Notes: generated by a model not told the origin, from the letters alone. 64,000 nucleotides of DNA from Sepioteuthis lessoniana (GCA_963585895.1 OY757911.1:87062275-87126274); one strand, 5' to 3'. Shown: positions 45,335 to 56,958, counted from the first letter of the stretch. Made by a program: numbers and translations.

Positions 45335-45490
45335 ATATTTCACCCATAGATGGTAGAGTAAGAAGGTTCATTCTTTTGCCTAGGGTATCAGTCCGAAATT
45401 GAACATAATAGAGCGACTAGAGTTCGAACTCGCTGACTACGATATCTCAGTCTGGCACGTTAACCACTACGCCACAGGTACTCCCCCAAC
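45335..45490 (-). repeat. tRNA-derived SINE, variant family 2
   Basis: Minus-strand head with A box tggcgtagtggtt and B box gagttcgaactctag, then ctattatgttcaatttcgga and a body word taccctaggcaaaagaatga that differs from family 1 (tacccttgggaaaggtatga). It ends at ctatgggtgaaat. The 3' half is missing. Confidence 0.68.
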
Positions 45491-46510
45491 CCCTACATTG
45501 AAAATGATGTGTACAAGTAGAGTTCATGAGATCATATTCCGGTAAATGAAATATGGGTTTTGTAAAAAGGTATTCCTTAGTTGGTTGTTGTCAAATGATA
45601 GAAAAATATACAAGAAACGGGAGAGATTTTTAGTTTAGTCAGGTGAGCTTTCCGATGCAAGGCAGAAAAACCTGATTCACCAACCTTGTGGTTCTGACCC
45701 CTCGGGGCTGAAGACATGTGATTTTAACAAAGAATTTCTACTCCTTTCCGAAAGAGAAATTTGAAGACTTGTCCACACTCTAGAGAATAAAAACAGGAAT
45801 TTAAAATTGTAAACTACGAAAAACGGCTTTTGGATTCTGTTTTGTATTAGCTCGACATTCATGACAAAGGTATAGTTAGATGATGATAATTAGAATTTAT
45901 CTCAATAGGTTCATTCTTTATTTCTACTGTTTGGGCTTCATAGTTTAATCAGTAACATACCAGTGGGTTACTGTCCCTAAACTGTTGTGATTACTTCTAT
46001 ATTTGTTTTTCAACTGGCTTTCTGTAATCAATAATGAAGCATTCTAAAGTTTAAACTCATTCCTCACAAAAGCAGAATTTGCCTTTTTTTATTAGATTTA
46101 TTTATTAGAATTTTTATGCGTTTTCTACAGCTGCAATGATAACAGATAATATTTTTATCATCTTTTTACTTTTTTGTATAACCGAAAGTTTTTTTACATT
46201 GCTATTGTTCTTAAAATAAACAAATTAAATGCCTCGACAAAAATAATGAATTTAAATAATAATAACAGTCCCACATCTTGATTAAGAATAAAATATTGTC
46301 TGCGTCTGTGCTAATTTTGAACAAAAATATTATCGACTTTTCTAAAGACTAACTTTATAAATATCTGTTACATTTTCAGAAAAACATTTCCTATTCTTAC
46401 TTTTATAATTTTCCTTATTTTTAATTCATGCATTGATATGTTCGTACCAAACTTGCTGAGTAAATGCGAATAGAAGACCCTTCAAATATACAGCAAAGAA
46501 TTTCAGAGCC
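45491..46510. other. AT-rich sequence, nothing recognised
   Basis: No supported feature. Confidence 0.5.
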
Positions 46511-46511
46511 A

Positions 46512-46553
<42 letters not shown>
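46511..46553. repeat. (ATT)n microsatellite, LINE tail
   Basis: About 14 ATT units immediately beyond the 3' end of the minus-strand R2-like LINE, i.e. an (AAT)n tail on that element. Confidence 0.95.
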
Positions 46554-46555
<2 letters not shown>

Positions 46556-46895
46556 GCCTTGATAGTTTTTCACATCAGCGTTAGCTGATGGTCTTTCACT
46601 GGAGTCTGAGAGGCAGCAAATTTCCTCAAGTCTCCGGGACTCTTCTCAGTATTCTGATCAAGCAGTAGTTTAGATGGTTTCCATTCGTTCTTTTATTTCC
46701 AAGTCATCCAGTCCCCATATTAATCCTTTGGTGATTGTACCTAGAGCACTAATTATAATTGGTACAAACGTCACTTTCATGTTCAACCGTTTTTTTTTCA
46801 GTTCCTTAGTAAGGCCGAGGTATTTATCTTTCTTTTCACTTACTTTAAATTCTTCTTTGTGGTCAGCCGGGACAGCTAAGTCAACAATTATTATT
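46556..46895 (-). pseudogene. R2-like LINE 3' end (copy 2)
   Basis: The minus strand encodes IVDLAVPADHKEEFKVSEKK and DKYLGLTKELKKK, then after a frame change LNMKVTFVPIIISALGTITK. The 3' untranslated end is gctaacgctgatgtgaaaaa followed by (AAT)n. The D...E...KY pattern fits a restriction-like endonuclease end. 5'-truncated; the 5' end meets another ATT tract. The 106-codon plus-strand frame here is an antisense shadow. Confidence 0.72.
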
Positions 46896-46942
46896 ATTAT
46901 TATTATTATTGATATTGTTATTGTTATTATTATTATTATTGA

Positions 46943-46984
<42 letters not shown>

Positions 46985-46990
46985 TATTAT
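46886..46990. repeat. (ATT)n with interspersions
   Basis: Roughly 100 bp of ATT units interrupted by GATATTGTT variants. The hydrophobic I/L-rich frames over it are artefacts. Confidence 0.95.
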
Positions 46991-47544
46991 GTGAATTTCT
47001 TCACCAGAAGTTTCTGGGAGCTTTTACTGGGAGGCATTTGGCAGTATGCCTCTCCGAATCACCAAAGCTTTCCTTAGTATTGTCACAATTTTCAAGTGCC
47101 TCACTGGAAGAATTTCAAGTTTAATAAAGATCTTCAAATCTTTAACTCTTTGAAAAGGATTTTTGAAACCTTACCAGGCGTTTGAATAATTATTGATATG
47201 GTACAATCGACTGCTTAAACTATTTATCATACACAGTATTATGTATATTATATATTAAATATATCATATATTACATTTATTACATTCTATATGTAATAAT
47301 AATTGTATATTATATATCATATTATGTATATTATATATTGTATATTATATATCATATATAGATAGTATATATATTATGCATAGATATTATATATCAATAG
47401 TGTAGTTTGCTACATTTATCAATAAAGAGTGCTAAATATCGGTGATAATGCATATGTAGATCCAATTTGAATGACTTTGATGATTGTATATGTGAGATAC
47501 TGACAGTCATCAAGTGCCGTTGACTCAATGTCAATACGATTCTA

Positions 47545-47605
<61 letters not shown>

Positions 47606-47943
47606 AATTATGGGGGACAGCTGAATAACTAATACAATAAAGTAACGCTGTCTAAACTTCATCTAGACGAGTCAGTACCAATTTTTGATACAATCAGATG
47701 TGCTTTTTTCTGAGACGGTACAAAATATATGATTGTGCAAGTGTAGCACTTTGCTTTACTCATATTTAAAAAAGTAATTTTAGAAATGTTTTGACCAATG
47801 CAAATCTCGATGGTATAAATGTATTCAATTACAAGATGACTATTTTAAAGAAAATTAACGTTTTATTAATAGTTCATTTCTGCCTTTGTAACGATTTTAT
47901 TCTTTCTAATTTTTTATTACACTTTATATATATATATATATAA

Positions 47944-48023
<80 letters not shown>

Positions 48024-48367
48024 CATTCATGCAATAGGATTCAAAGTTGTTTGAACAGCTAGTGATATTCTCCTTAGTGGTGAGCGGATGAGGATTAGTA
48101 GAAAATCCGAGTTCCTACGTTAATCGAATGAAGAAAGAATGAGCGATTGAACAAAACATTCGATTCCTTCTGTCAAACAGAGAAGGCATTTCATTTGATT
48201 GCCTCTAACCACACAGAAAGGTGAAACAACATGACCTAATCGAAATTAAATTTCTCTATTTCCTTCTTTTTCACTTCTTAGTTATATGCTTATCACTTTA
48301 GGAGCAGATTACTTTTTACGTTTTCATTGGTAAAAGCACTATGCCCTTTTCAGGTTGAATCACAATG

Positions 48368-48439
<72 letters not shown>

Positions 48440-48935
48440 TAATTACTGTGTGTGATAATTACTGTGTTTAAGAGTTTCAATATTTACAGAAAGTGCGTTC
48501 GATATATAAGATATGACATATATACATAGGTAGTATAACAAAGAAATTAAGATTACATATTGTCTCTAACAGTTTTCTCGTTTTCCCGATCATCAGGATG
48601 GACTTCATTCTGAAAAATCATTAGCGATGCGGAAGGTTGTTTCATTGAAAGGACAGCATATAAAACAGAATCGGATTTACATTTGAAAAGATCTGAAAAC
48701 AAGTCGATATAACAATAGATTTAATAAGTATTTCTTCGCAAAAATTCAATGTACCGTCTAATTAACTGAAAAATTTAAGATTCTGTAATTTTGGGTTTAA
48801 ATTTTTTTTTAATTGTATTTCTTTCGTAACAAGTGGTAAAAATTTCCATTAGGTAGTATGGTAACATTTCAATTTCTTACACAATCTCTAGTCGATCACC
48901 TTCATCACCCAGTCGTGTTTGTCCTATTTTACTTT
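46991..48935. other. Microsatellite-rich AT sequence; no gene recognised
   Basis: A degenerate TATATTATATATC-type AT minisatellite at about 47225-47395; (TA)n at about 47549-47600; (TA)n then (GT)n at about 47928-48020; (TA)n then (GT)n at about 48369-48438. 46991-47130 is ordinary sequence with no recognised family. Confidence 0.6.
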
Positions 48936-49862
48936 GCCCAGTCGGCTGGGGCAGTAGAATACACTGACTGCTTCTCTGCAGAGGGGTAAGACCCCTCCAC
49001 GAGTGTCTTGATATGACACTAAAAAATCTGATAGTGAGGTTCCAGCAATGCTGGAGCTTTGGGGAATGTGGAGTACCCCTTCATTGCCATCGCTCCCAGG
49101 TCCACTCTGGCCCGGAGTGGTAGCACCTGATAAGGGTCTTACCTTTGGGTTAAATAGAACTAAACGGTGGTTGGAGTTTACTGTTTTTATAATTTAAACT
49201 GCGTATTTATGCTAAACTGAATTGTTCGAAATAAAACTGTTTTGATGTTTTTACTGTGTACTTATGCTGAACTGAATTATCTAAAGTAAAACTGTTTGAC
49301 ATTTAACTCAGTGTATTGCCCAGTCGGCTGGGGCTGTAGAATACACTGACTGCACCACTGCAGAGAGGTAAGACCCCCGCCCAAATAAGTGTCCTGAAAT
49401 GACACTGAACAATCTGACGGTGAGGTTCCAGTAATGCTGTGGCTTTGGGGAATACGGAGCACCCCTTCATTGCCATTGCTCCTAGGTCCACTCTGGCCCG
49501 GCATGGCAGCACCTGATAGAGCTCTAACTATGGGTTAAATAGAACTAACGGCATACTTATGCTAAACTGAAAACGTACTTACATTTAAACTGCGTGCTTA
49601 TGCTAAACTGAATTATTTGAAATAGAACTTTTTTGATATTGAAACTCTGTTTAGACATTTAATTGAGTGTAAACAAAATATGTACTAAACTGAATTAGAA
49701 CTGCTTGACTAAACTGAATAGCTTGAAATAGAAATGTTTTTGACAATTAAACTGTGTACTCATGATAAACTGAATGGTTTGAAATAGAACTGATTATTTA
49801 CATAAAATGGATTTGGCGTTAAATAACCTACAAAGGTTGATATGCCATAAAACCCAACCGAC
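48936..49862 (-). repeat. Composite repeat with two B modules
   Basis: Plus-strand order: module B reversed (48936-49141, starting at the hairpin gcccagtcggctggggc), monomers (49142-49315), a second module B reversed (49318-49529) and more monomers (49530-49800: aaactgtgtactcatgataa, ctgaatggtttgaaatagaa). Module A reversed follows (49804-49862: ggatttggcgttaaataacc, then ggttgatatgccataaaacc). The two B modules are clearly similar but not identical. Two minus-strand frames of about 70-75 codons over the second B module are shadows. Confidence 0.82.
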
Positions 49863-50811
49863 CTAATCCAGCCCTATTTTATTATATTCACTTTTGTCCT
49901 ATTTTACTATACCTGCTATGTGATTAATCGTTTTGTCTTTGTCATTATACTTTCTATTCTGTTGCGCATTGGTTATTATTATTATTATTTCTTTTCAAAA
50001 ATTTCACCCTAGTTCTGTGGTCTTAGGTGGATTCACTTCTTTTATGAATGCCCAGTTTCCATATTAATGCATCTACAGTTTCATTATCAAATATCTGATT
50101 ATTATTGCTGATGATCAAGTGACTGTATATCTCTTCAGGTCTTTGGCACTTTGTTCAGTATCTTTGCAAATACAGTCTGTACAGTTTTAATCATTTACTA
50201 AATCTCCAAAACCACCAAACTTACTCCAAGTATCGTAACAAACCATAACTCTCGCATTTTCTCATTCTTTCAACTCGGATTTTGATATTTCTCCAAGTTT
50301 TTATTCTGCTCCTTTTCTCATCATCAGTTCAATTGGCACAAATATATTTACGATTTGGCAAACTTCCTTTGTTCACAAACCACGCCGATTTTTGTATTTC
50401 ACAACAACAAATTCATGGCGTTCAGTTATGCATATTAAATCTTCTTGTCTGTCTAAGCCTTGATATAGTTACATCTGATATGATATCTAGAGGGAATCAG
50501 TTTCTCTGTTTACATGTCGTCTTCGCAGCCATGTCCTTATCATCTCACCAACAATTCCTTTGTTTTTTCATTTTATTAAATTTATGTCAATTAAAGTTCT
50601 ATCTAATATATTTGCTTTTAAAATATTTTATGTCTCTACATAAATCATTTGTTTTTATAGTAAAAATTCCGTCGTTTTTACTGCTGTTTCTTGCACACTT
50701 TCTGGATCAGTCTACAGCATTCACTTATGTGATTGATTGTCTCATCTCCCTCTTGGTTACTGTTCTCCACAGGGTCATCTATTCGAACTTTTATTATTAT
50801 TATTTACTCAT
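49863..50811. other. T-rich region, possibly an old LINE remnant
   Basis: The words ctgatatgat (about 50477) and gcagccatgtcc (about 50527) echo 51473 and 51553 of the R2-like LINE downstream, and atgtgattgattgtctcatc (about 50736) echoes 51399, but in a different order. The 192-codon plus-strand frame (50282-50860) is hydrophobic and T-driven; I do not consider it a gene. Confidence 0.4.
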
Positions 50812-52060
50812 TAGAGTTTTTCACATCAGCGTTAGCCGATGGTCTTTCACTGGATTTTGAATGACAGCAAGTCTCCTCAAGTCTCTAGGACTCTTTTCAG
50901 TATTCTGGCCGTTCTCAATAATGTAGTAGTTTGGATGGTCTCCACATGTATGCCAACTTCCAAGTCCTCCAGTCCCTTTAGTAATCCTTTAGTTACTGTT
51001 CCAAACGCACCAATTACAATTGGTATAATTGTCATCTGCATGTTCCATAGTTTTTTCCAATTCCCTAGCAAGGTTGAGGTACTTATCATTGTTTTCACAT
51101 TCTTTCAGTTTTATTCTGTGGTTAACCGGGACAGCAAGGTCGACAATTTTGTAAGTTCTCTTTTTTTTGTTGATTATTATTAGGGCTGGTCTTCAGGCCG
51201 AGATTAGGTGATCCGTGTGTATGTCAGAGTCCCATAGGAGTTTATGTGTGTTATTTTCTAGGACAGGTGCTAGGTTGTGCATTGGTTTGTAAGGTCAAAT
51301 TTCAATTTCTTGTACATCTCCTAGTGGATCACCTTGCCAAACCAGTAGTGTCTAGTCTTATATTCCTTCTGTGCTAATTCGCTGCATTAGGTTATTATGT
51401 GATTGATGGTTTCATCTCAGTCACCGCATAGCCTACATTTGCTATTTTATTGCATATTATCTATTCTCGCTCTGATATGATTGGTTCTTACGGCGTTGTT
51501 TTGTGCTACTATTAGGAGAGATTCTGCTTCTCTCTTAAAGTTTCCTTTTCGTAGCCATGTCCAGGTTTTGTCGTGTGAGATGTTGTTTATTAGTTGTTTA
51601 AAACACCCATAGAATCGTTTTCCTTCCCATTTTTGTTTCCTAGTTATTGTCATTCTGTTGTCCATCGTGTTATCAGTATCGTTTCTGACGGCTATAATGG
51701 GTCCTCCATCGTGTTTTTGTATATAATCTTCGAGTCGTTGTATCGATGCGTCAACACTGTCTTCAATGCTGGCAAGTCCTCTTCCTCCCTCTTTTCTTGA
51801 TACATATAGTCTGTCAACGTCGTCTCTAGGATGTAATGCCTTATGCATTGTCATTAGTTTTCTTGTTCTTTGGTCCATTTGTTTATGTTCATCTCTGCTC
51901 CATTTCAGAAAGGGTCCGGAATATCTAACGAGTGGCACAGACCGGGTATTTATTCCTTTGATAAGGTTTCAGCTAAAAAGTTGGTTGTCTTCCCTAGTCC
52001 ATGCTTTCCGTTTAGGTTTCTGGTTGATGTTATTCATTAAATCACCATTTATGTACCAGA
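50812..52060 (-). pseudogene. R2-like LINE, longest copy (C-terminal half)
   Basis: The minus strand encodes MPLVRYSGPFLKWSRDEHKQ and LMTMHKALHPRDDVDRLYVS, then GGRGLASIEDSVDASIQRLE, HDKTWTWLRKGNFKREAESL and AQNNAVRTNHI (51447-51938). A broken zinc-knuckle region follows, where the plus strand shows gtcaccgcatagcctacatt (about 51420-51440). Then come RTYKIVDLAVPVNHRIKLKE and ECENNDKYLNLAREL (about 51060-51170), the endonuclease-like D/E/K residues. A frameshift leads to WNMQMTIIPIVIGAFGTVTK (about 50985-51045). The 3' end is gctaacgctgatgtgaaaaa plus (AAT)n near 50790-50806. The RT catalytic core is missing. Confidence 0.8.
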
Positions 52061-53718
52061 AAAGAGAACAGCCAACATTCGCAGGATGACTCTCAGGTCT
52101 CCCATGTTGGGTATCAAGAGAGCACCTGCCGATCATGACACCCAAGCCTGGGTCCCACGTTGTGTAATATTTGAATTTGACATTTTATCATGGGTGGTAT
52201 ATTGTGGCTATACCAGACCAAGGGGTTGTTTATTATCTGCGCATGTGACACAGATGTAACCCACGACAGTCATAGTGACTGTTCATTAATAGCGGGTCAC
52301 AAAAAAAAAACTAAGTTATAACTTAGTTAAAGTCCTCTGACTTATTCTTATGATTTATTTCATAACGGGTATCAACTAACTTCAAGCATTCCTGTGTTAT
52401 CTTTTTGTTTTGTATTTACTGCCTTATTTTAAAATATTTCCGTTAAAATGGTAATGTTGAATAAATACTAAGTTCCTGATATCTTTCCGTTATATGGAGG
52501 ACGGAAACAATTCTACTGCTTTCAGGCTACATTAAATACACATTTGCTTAGATTCATTTTAAATATAAACATCCCTCTTTACAATGCCAGTTGTAAATCA
52601 GGTGATGTTGACAACCTCTGCTCCGAGATATACGCAAGTTTACAAAATTGACTGATGTCATCATTACATTATTGTTTGAATTGTTTCTACTTTTGGCTTA
52701 GTTCATATTTTTCTCTATATGATTTAGAAAAAAAATCATAACATTAATATAATTGAATCGACTTTGTTTAAGGAATATTTCATGAAACCAGAATGTTCGG
52801 CTATTTAAGAAAAATGTTTTGCATCTTATGTGGGTTTTTTTTTTTTTTTGGTGGGGGGTTGTTTTTTGTTTTGTTTTTTCGGTTTTTTACTGCTAAATAA
52901 AAAATCTAAGTGAACATTTTTATTCACATTTTCATTATCATCGTATTCAATTCAGTATGATGGTTAATATATTCTTAGTACATTTTTCTTTGTTTTTTGT
53001 TTCGTTTTAGCTTGGGGGTGGAGTTGAGGGGGTGCGGAAAGATCAGATCTACATGCAATATTTAATCTTTCTCAAATAACTGATGATCTGAAATGAGTTT
53101 ATTTTATTGTTTAAGTATTAGCTGCAATCAGGAGCTTTTTTTTTTTTTTGCTTTGCTCTTTTTTTTTTCTTTTCTTCATGGCAACTAAAAGTTGCTCTCC
53201 TTTCTTCTTTTAACAATACAAATTCGGACAGAAAAGTAGGCAATGTGGTCATCCAGAATCTCTGATCTTTGACTGATGATTGCTGTTATTTAAACGATAT
53301 TCAATTCACTGATCGCTGAAACCAATAAAATCTGCCCCCCTCTTACTTGATTCATACAAACTAGACAGATTATGAGATTTTCTAATTGTGTCGGACATTT
53401 ATTGTGTCGGTTCTGAATTCTTCCTTTTCAAATCGACATTTCGCTGAACGAAGCGAATCAAAAGACGACGTACAAGCAACTAGCCAACTGCATCGAACGC
53501 TCCACCAGACTGAACATAATTCAGCTTTTCTTTAGGCTCAACTTTGAATTCAGACGGAAAACTTTAGCCTCTTCATGTTCGTTCCGAACAAAATAACTGT
53601 TCCTGAAAGGCTCAATTTCTTTCTTGCATTATTTACCAAATATCAACAGAGACTGCCTAAATATTATAATCGTAACGTTTGTTGTTATCTCAAATATATG
53701 TTGTATTCATTCGTATAA
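52061..53718. other. AT-rich sequence, no gene recognised
   Basis: A perfect 20-bp palindrome (aactaagttataacttagtt) at about 52309-52328. 52080-52300 has higher GC and could be an LTR or SINE piece but was not identified. 53440-53640 also has slightly higher GC. T-rich homopolymers lie near 52835 and 53130-53170. Confidence 0.45.
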
Positions 53719-53940
53719 CGCCCAGTCAGGGAGGGTTAAAATATACCGATTATATTCCTTGTAGAGTGGTAAGAGCCCTGCTGCCTCAAAAAGGCTGTTC
53801 TGTGTTTGACACTTTACTGCATGAGGAAATAAGTAAACAGTTCTGAAGCTCTAGGAAATGTAGAGTAGCAATTTACAATGAATCAAATTTCAGCATAATC
53901 CATAAAGTTGATATGTCGTCAAACAAATTCGTAAATCAAA
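53719..53940 (-). repeat. Composite repeat, B joined to A without monomers
   Basis: gcccagtcagggagggttaa and tatattccttgtagagtggt (module B reversed, about 53719-53880) are followed after a few bases by ataaagttgatatgtcgtca (module A reversed). No monomers lie between them. Confidence 0.62.
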
Positions 53941-54370
53941 CCATTTGGATATTTTTCAAAACATTCAAATAAAATTTTTGTGTAAGTCTTGAAAGTTTTC
54001 TGTATGATTTTTATCAACAACAGATTACTTAATCTGACATAAGGCAAGACGGTACTTATATGTGTGTGTAAGCGCGCACGCGCGTACGCGCTAACCCACG
54101 ATGGTAGACAAATCAGTCAGCATAAAATAAGTTAATATATACCTTCCTGCATATTGGACAGGTGTTCTTTTTAAGTCTTATAGATGAATAATCTAGAAGT
54201 TTGATTAGACACGTGACATTGCATGAGACCATGCCATTTATATTAACTGATAATTAACTGCTAAAGTGCCCTATATAGGAAAGTATCTGCAAGACAGAAA
54301 TTAGTTAGTAAAATCATGTGTATATGGCCAATCAATAAAGAATGTTTGGTTTGAAGACAAAATGCGAGAG

Positions 54371-54423
<53 letters not shown>

Positions 54424-54606
54424 TAGATAGATAGATAGATATAGATAGATAGATAGAGAGAGAGAGCATCATAAATATACCTTTGCACTACATAGTGACA
54501 TAGTCACACAAGAAACTTTTACACACACAAAATATATTATCAAGATTTTAAAGCTAAACAAAGACTGCAACATTGAATGCATAAATTTTACTGCAGTGTA
54601 TAGTAA
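53941..54606. other. Spacer with (TA)n-(GATA)n-(GA)n
   Basis: (TA)n at about 54374-54420 passes directly into (GATA)n and (GA)n up to about 54466. An alternating purine-pyrimidine patch (gcgcgcacgcgcgtacgcgc) lies at about 54072. No gene. Confidence 0.6.
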
Positions 54607-54847
54607 GGGCCTTTGGCCTAATGGGTTGCGTGCTCGCCAATGATCAGGGAGACCGGGGTTCAATCCCAGGTCAAGTCATACCTAAAGGCTCAAAAAATGG
54701 TACTTGATGCCGTTTTGCTAAGCCCTCTGCACTATAAGGTAAGAATCAAGGGTAAAGTATAGCAATCCTGGGAATGGAGTAGCACCCTCCCCTACACCCG
54801 GTGTAGTAGCTATTGAAAAGGAAGCCTTTGAGTCACCCTCGACTAAG
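54607..54847 (+). repeat. Second tRNA-derived SINE family, with target duplication
   Basis: The head has A box tggcctaatgggttgcgtgc and B box gggttcaatcccagg, much like a real tRNA, but no CCA or folded 3' acceptor. The body continues cataaggtaagaatcaaggg-like and cacccggtgtagtagctatt, ending near tcgactaag. Direct repeats gtatagtaa lie at 54598-54606 and 54848-54856. Unrelated in body to family 1. Confidence 0.78.
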
Positions 54848-54856
54848 GTATAGTAA

Positions 54857-55254
54857 ATATCGGAGAATATTTACACTTAAACAAATATCATCTTTACTCT
54901 CAAGAAAAGACTTTGAAACTTTTTAAACGAACTTTTAATTTAAGTTAAAGAAATAGAATTTATTTGATTTGTAGATTCATTGACACACTTTTCCTCGATA
55001 GATATTGTTGCATCTTTGGAAAGCGTTACAATAGAGAAGGTTGTTACTCGAGTGGAAGAAGAAACAACCAACACGATTGTCGATGAAAAAAAGATTTATT
55101 GCAATAGAAGTACAATAAATTGATTGACAGAAATTAGTAGCTCATTACTTATCTCCGAAGCAAGACACCGGTGAATGCGGTGCTCACTATATATAGTTCT
55201 CGTCTACATAAGGAGAGGGTGTAGGATATTTTATTACAACATATATACACAAAC
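54857..55254. other. AT-rich sequence, nothing recognised
   Basis: No supported feature. Confidence 0.45.
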
Positions 55255-55505
55255 CCTCCGCTGAATGTGGCATAATGTCACTTTTTAAATAGAATTTAAC
55301 AGATTTAAATCTACAGTTCTCTGTCTCCTAGATTGCCATACCAAGATTGAAGAGCCCAGCCTCCCTTACTATTTACCCATAGCTTAAGGTTAAATTGCTG
55401 GATTCATTCCTTTCCCGAGAGTATTTGCGCTATGTGAAATAAAAACCGTCTCGTCCACTGAGTGAACTCTGGTCACTGTGTCCATTTCCCTTCTGGTGCT
55501 CGAGG
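55255..55505 (-). repeat. tRNA-derived SINE (family 1), diverged
   Basis: Tail (aaccctccgctgaatgtggc), body (acagttctctgtctcctaga, tttacccatagcttaaggtt, tttcccgagagtatttgcgc) and a decayed head (gtgaactctggtcactgtgt). It sits immediately beside the C-terminal end of a LINE remnant on the same strand. Confidence 0.7.
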
Positions 55506-55539
55506 TTTACATGCCAAATGGTTTCCTTCTAAAATTGGT

Positions 55540-55885
55540 TCAACCATCATCCACATGGATTCCCTTTTACAGTCCTCCTCAATGCCAGCTTTTCCTAGTT
55601 GTCAGGACCTATTTTAATATTTACTAGGTTGCTTTTTTTGCCAGTCCTAATACCACTTTTAAGACTTATGCTGCCGACGTTTGCTAGTATGCAGTATTAA
55701 CATAAAAAATTGCTTCGTGTATATTATTTATACACAAAATACGACCTGCTAATTGCATTTGGGCCGGTATCATGAAAGACTCGATAATTGTGCGAGGGAC
55801 TTTTTTAAAAGTCATAATAACATCCTCCTCAGCCAGGAGTGTTGGGACGTAAACAGACATTAAGCTACATACCGTCTGCACTGAA
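55540..55885 (-). pseudogene. RTE/CFDP2-like LINE, Pol C-terminal remnant
   Basis: The minus strand reads LAEEDVIMTFKKVPRTIIES and PAQMQLAGRILCINNIHEAI, which follows the QLRWAGHVxRM-like block at the end of such Pol proteins. A later frame gives KSNLVNIKIGPDN, stop, EKLALRRTV, matching the KDxLKxNLxxxxIxPxxWExLAxxR block. Stops and shifts throughout. The family is inferred from pattern, and the similarity is modest. Confidence 0.55.
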
Positions 55886-56080
55886 GTTGAAAACGTAGTT
55901 TCTTGATGTCATCATCAATACTTAAAGGAAACGCCTAAAATTTTGCCAGTTTAGTTTTAACTGTAAATCCAATACACGCTTTACACCGGTCATCTTTTGG
56001 CTTTTCAACCTCCAAATGTTAAATGATTGAAAAATGATTTTTTTATATTAATCATTTTTCGTTAATTATATTTTATCATT
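55886..56080. other. AT-rich spacer
   Basis: Nothing recognised; may be the start of the LTR-like segment that follows. Confidence 0.35.
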
Positions 56081-56600
56081 CAGTTTGGTTCGGCTTAGAA
56101 CTATTCGGTTTAAGAGTTCAGGTGTGTAGTCAATTGGTGCAGTTTACGCTCGCACGCAAAGGATATGACAATCACCATTGTCATAATAAACCCCAGACAG
56201 GAAATGAGGCTAAAGTGTGGATGACGTCATGCCCAGAAGAGATGGTCCTGAGAATTTGAGGTTTTTGAAAAAGAATAAGTTGAAGGTTGATAATGGACCA
56301 TGCAGGCATACAATTGAGTTTCTGCCATTGGGGCATAGAATTGAGTTCTCTGCCGGTCAGTTGGAAGTTGAGAGTTGGATTTTGACCATTGAAGATGTAG
56401 TTGGGTTTTTTGGATCTCTACCGACAGAGATTTTAGATATCACAAGATGCGCCGTGTTGGGGATGGTTAGCGTAGTATGATTACGGAAGACTTTTAATAA
56501 TTATGTCTCTCTCCTTGTGTCGAAGAACCGAACTCAGAAGTTAATAAAACTTTTCGTACCTGAACAACAGAGTCCCGCTTGTGTATTTGTATTGTATGGT
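56080..56600 (+). mobile_element. LTR-like segment related to the solo LTR at 43825
   Basis: It follows the same plan as 43825-44343: tcggtttaagagttcaggtg, a CG-containing patch (gctcgcacgcaaagg), tgtcataataaaccccagac, gtggatgacgtcatgc, then tatgtctctctccttgtgtc, gaagttaataaaacttttcg and tacctgaacaacaga. The TATA/poly(A)-type aataaaac is at about 56542. Ends and a target duplication could not be fixed. An 87-codon plus-strand frame inside (56217-56480) is probably chance. Confidence 0.6.
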
Positions 56601-56624
56601 TTGCATATGTATACATATTATAAT

Positions 56625-56700
56625 ATTAATAACCTAATACATCATAATATTAATAACCTAATGATACATCATAATATTAATAACCTAATGATACATCAGT
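56625..56700 (+). repeat. Short tandem repeat, about 27-bp unit
   Basis: Three copies of taatattaataacctaatg(at)acatca, the first three bases shorter. AT-rich minisatellite just beyond the LTR-like segment. Confidence 0.85.
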
Positions 56701-56958
56701 CTGTTGATTCTCCACAGACAGTCAAATTTCCGAAAGGACAACATTATCAATCTGTAATCGCTGAAGTGTTTTGGGGTTTTTTTTTCACAAGTACCGATCT
56801 TCTTTCTGGGCAGTATGGAGAACTATGATCGAGCAAAGTTCTAATATTCCAACAGAAGATAAGTCTAACTCAGTCATGTAAAAAGGGTATTATATTTCTT
56901 TTCTTCCTGCCAAAAATGAATCACCGTTAACCGAAAGAAACTAACCAGTGATGAGGTA

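Noticed and set aside
50282..50860. A 192-codon hydrophobic plus-strand frame that looks like a multi-pass membrane protein
   Set aside because: The DNA is T-rich, which forces F/L/I/S codons. It overlaps LINE-like words and the 3' end of a LINE on the other strand, and no start context or motif supports it.
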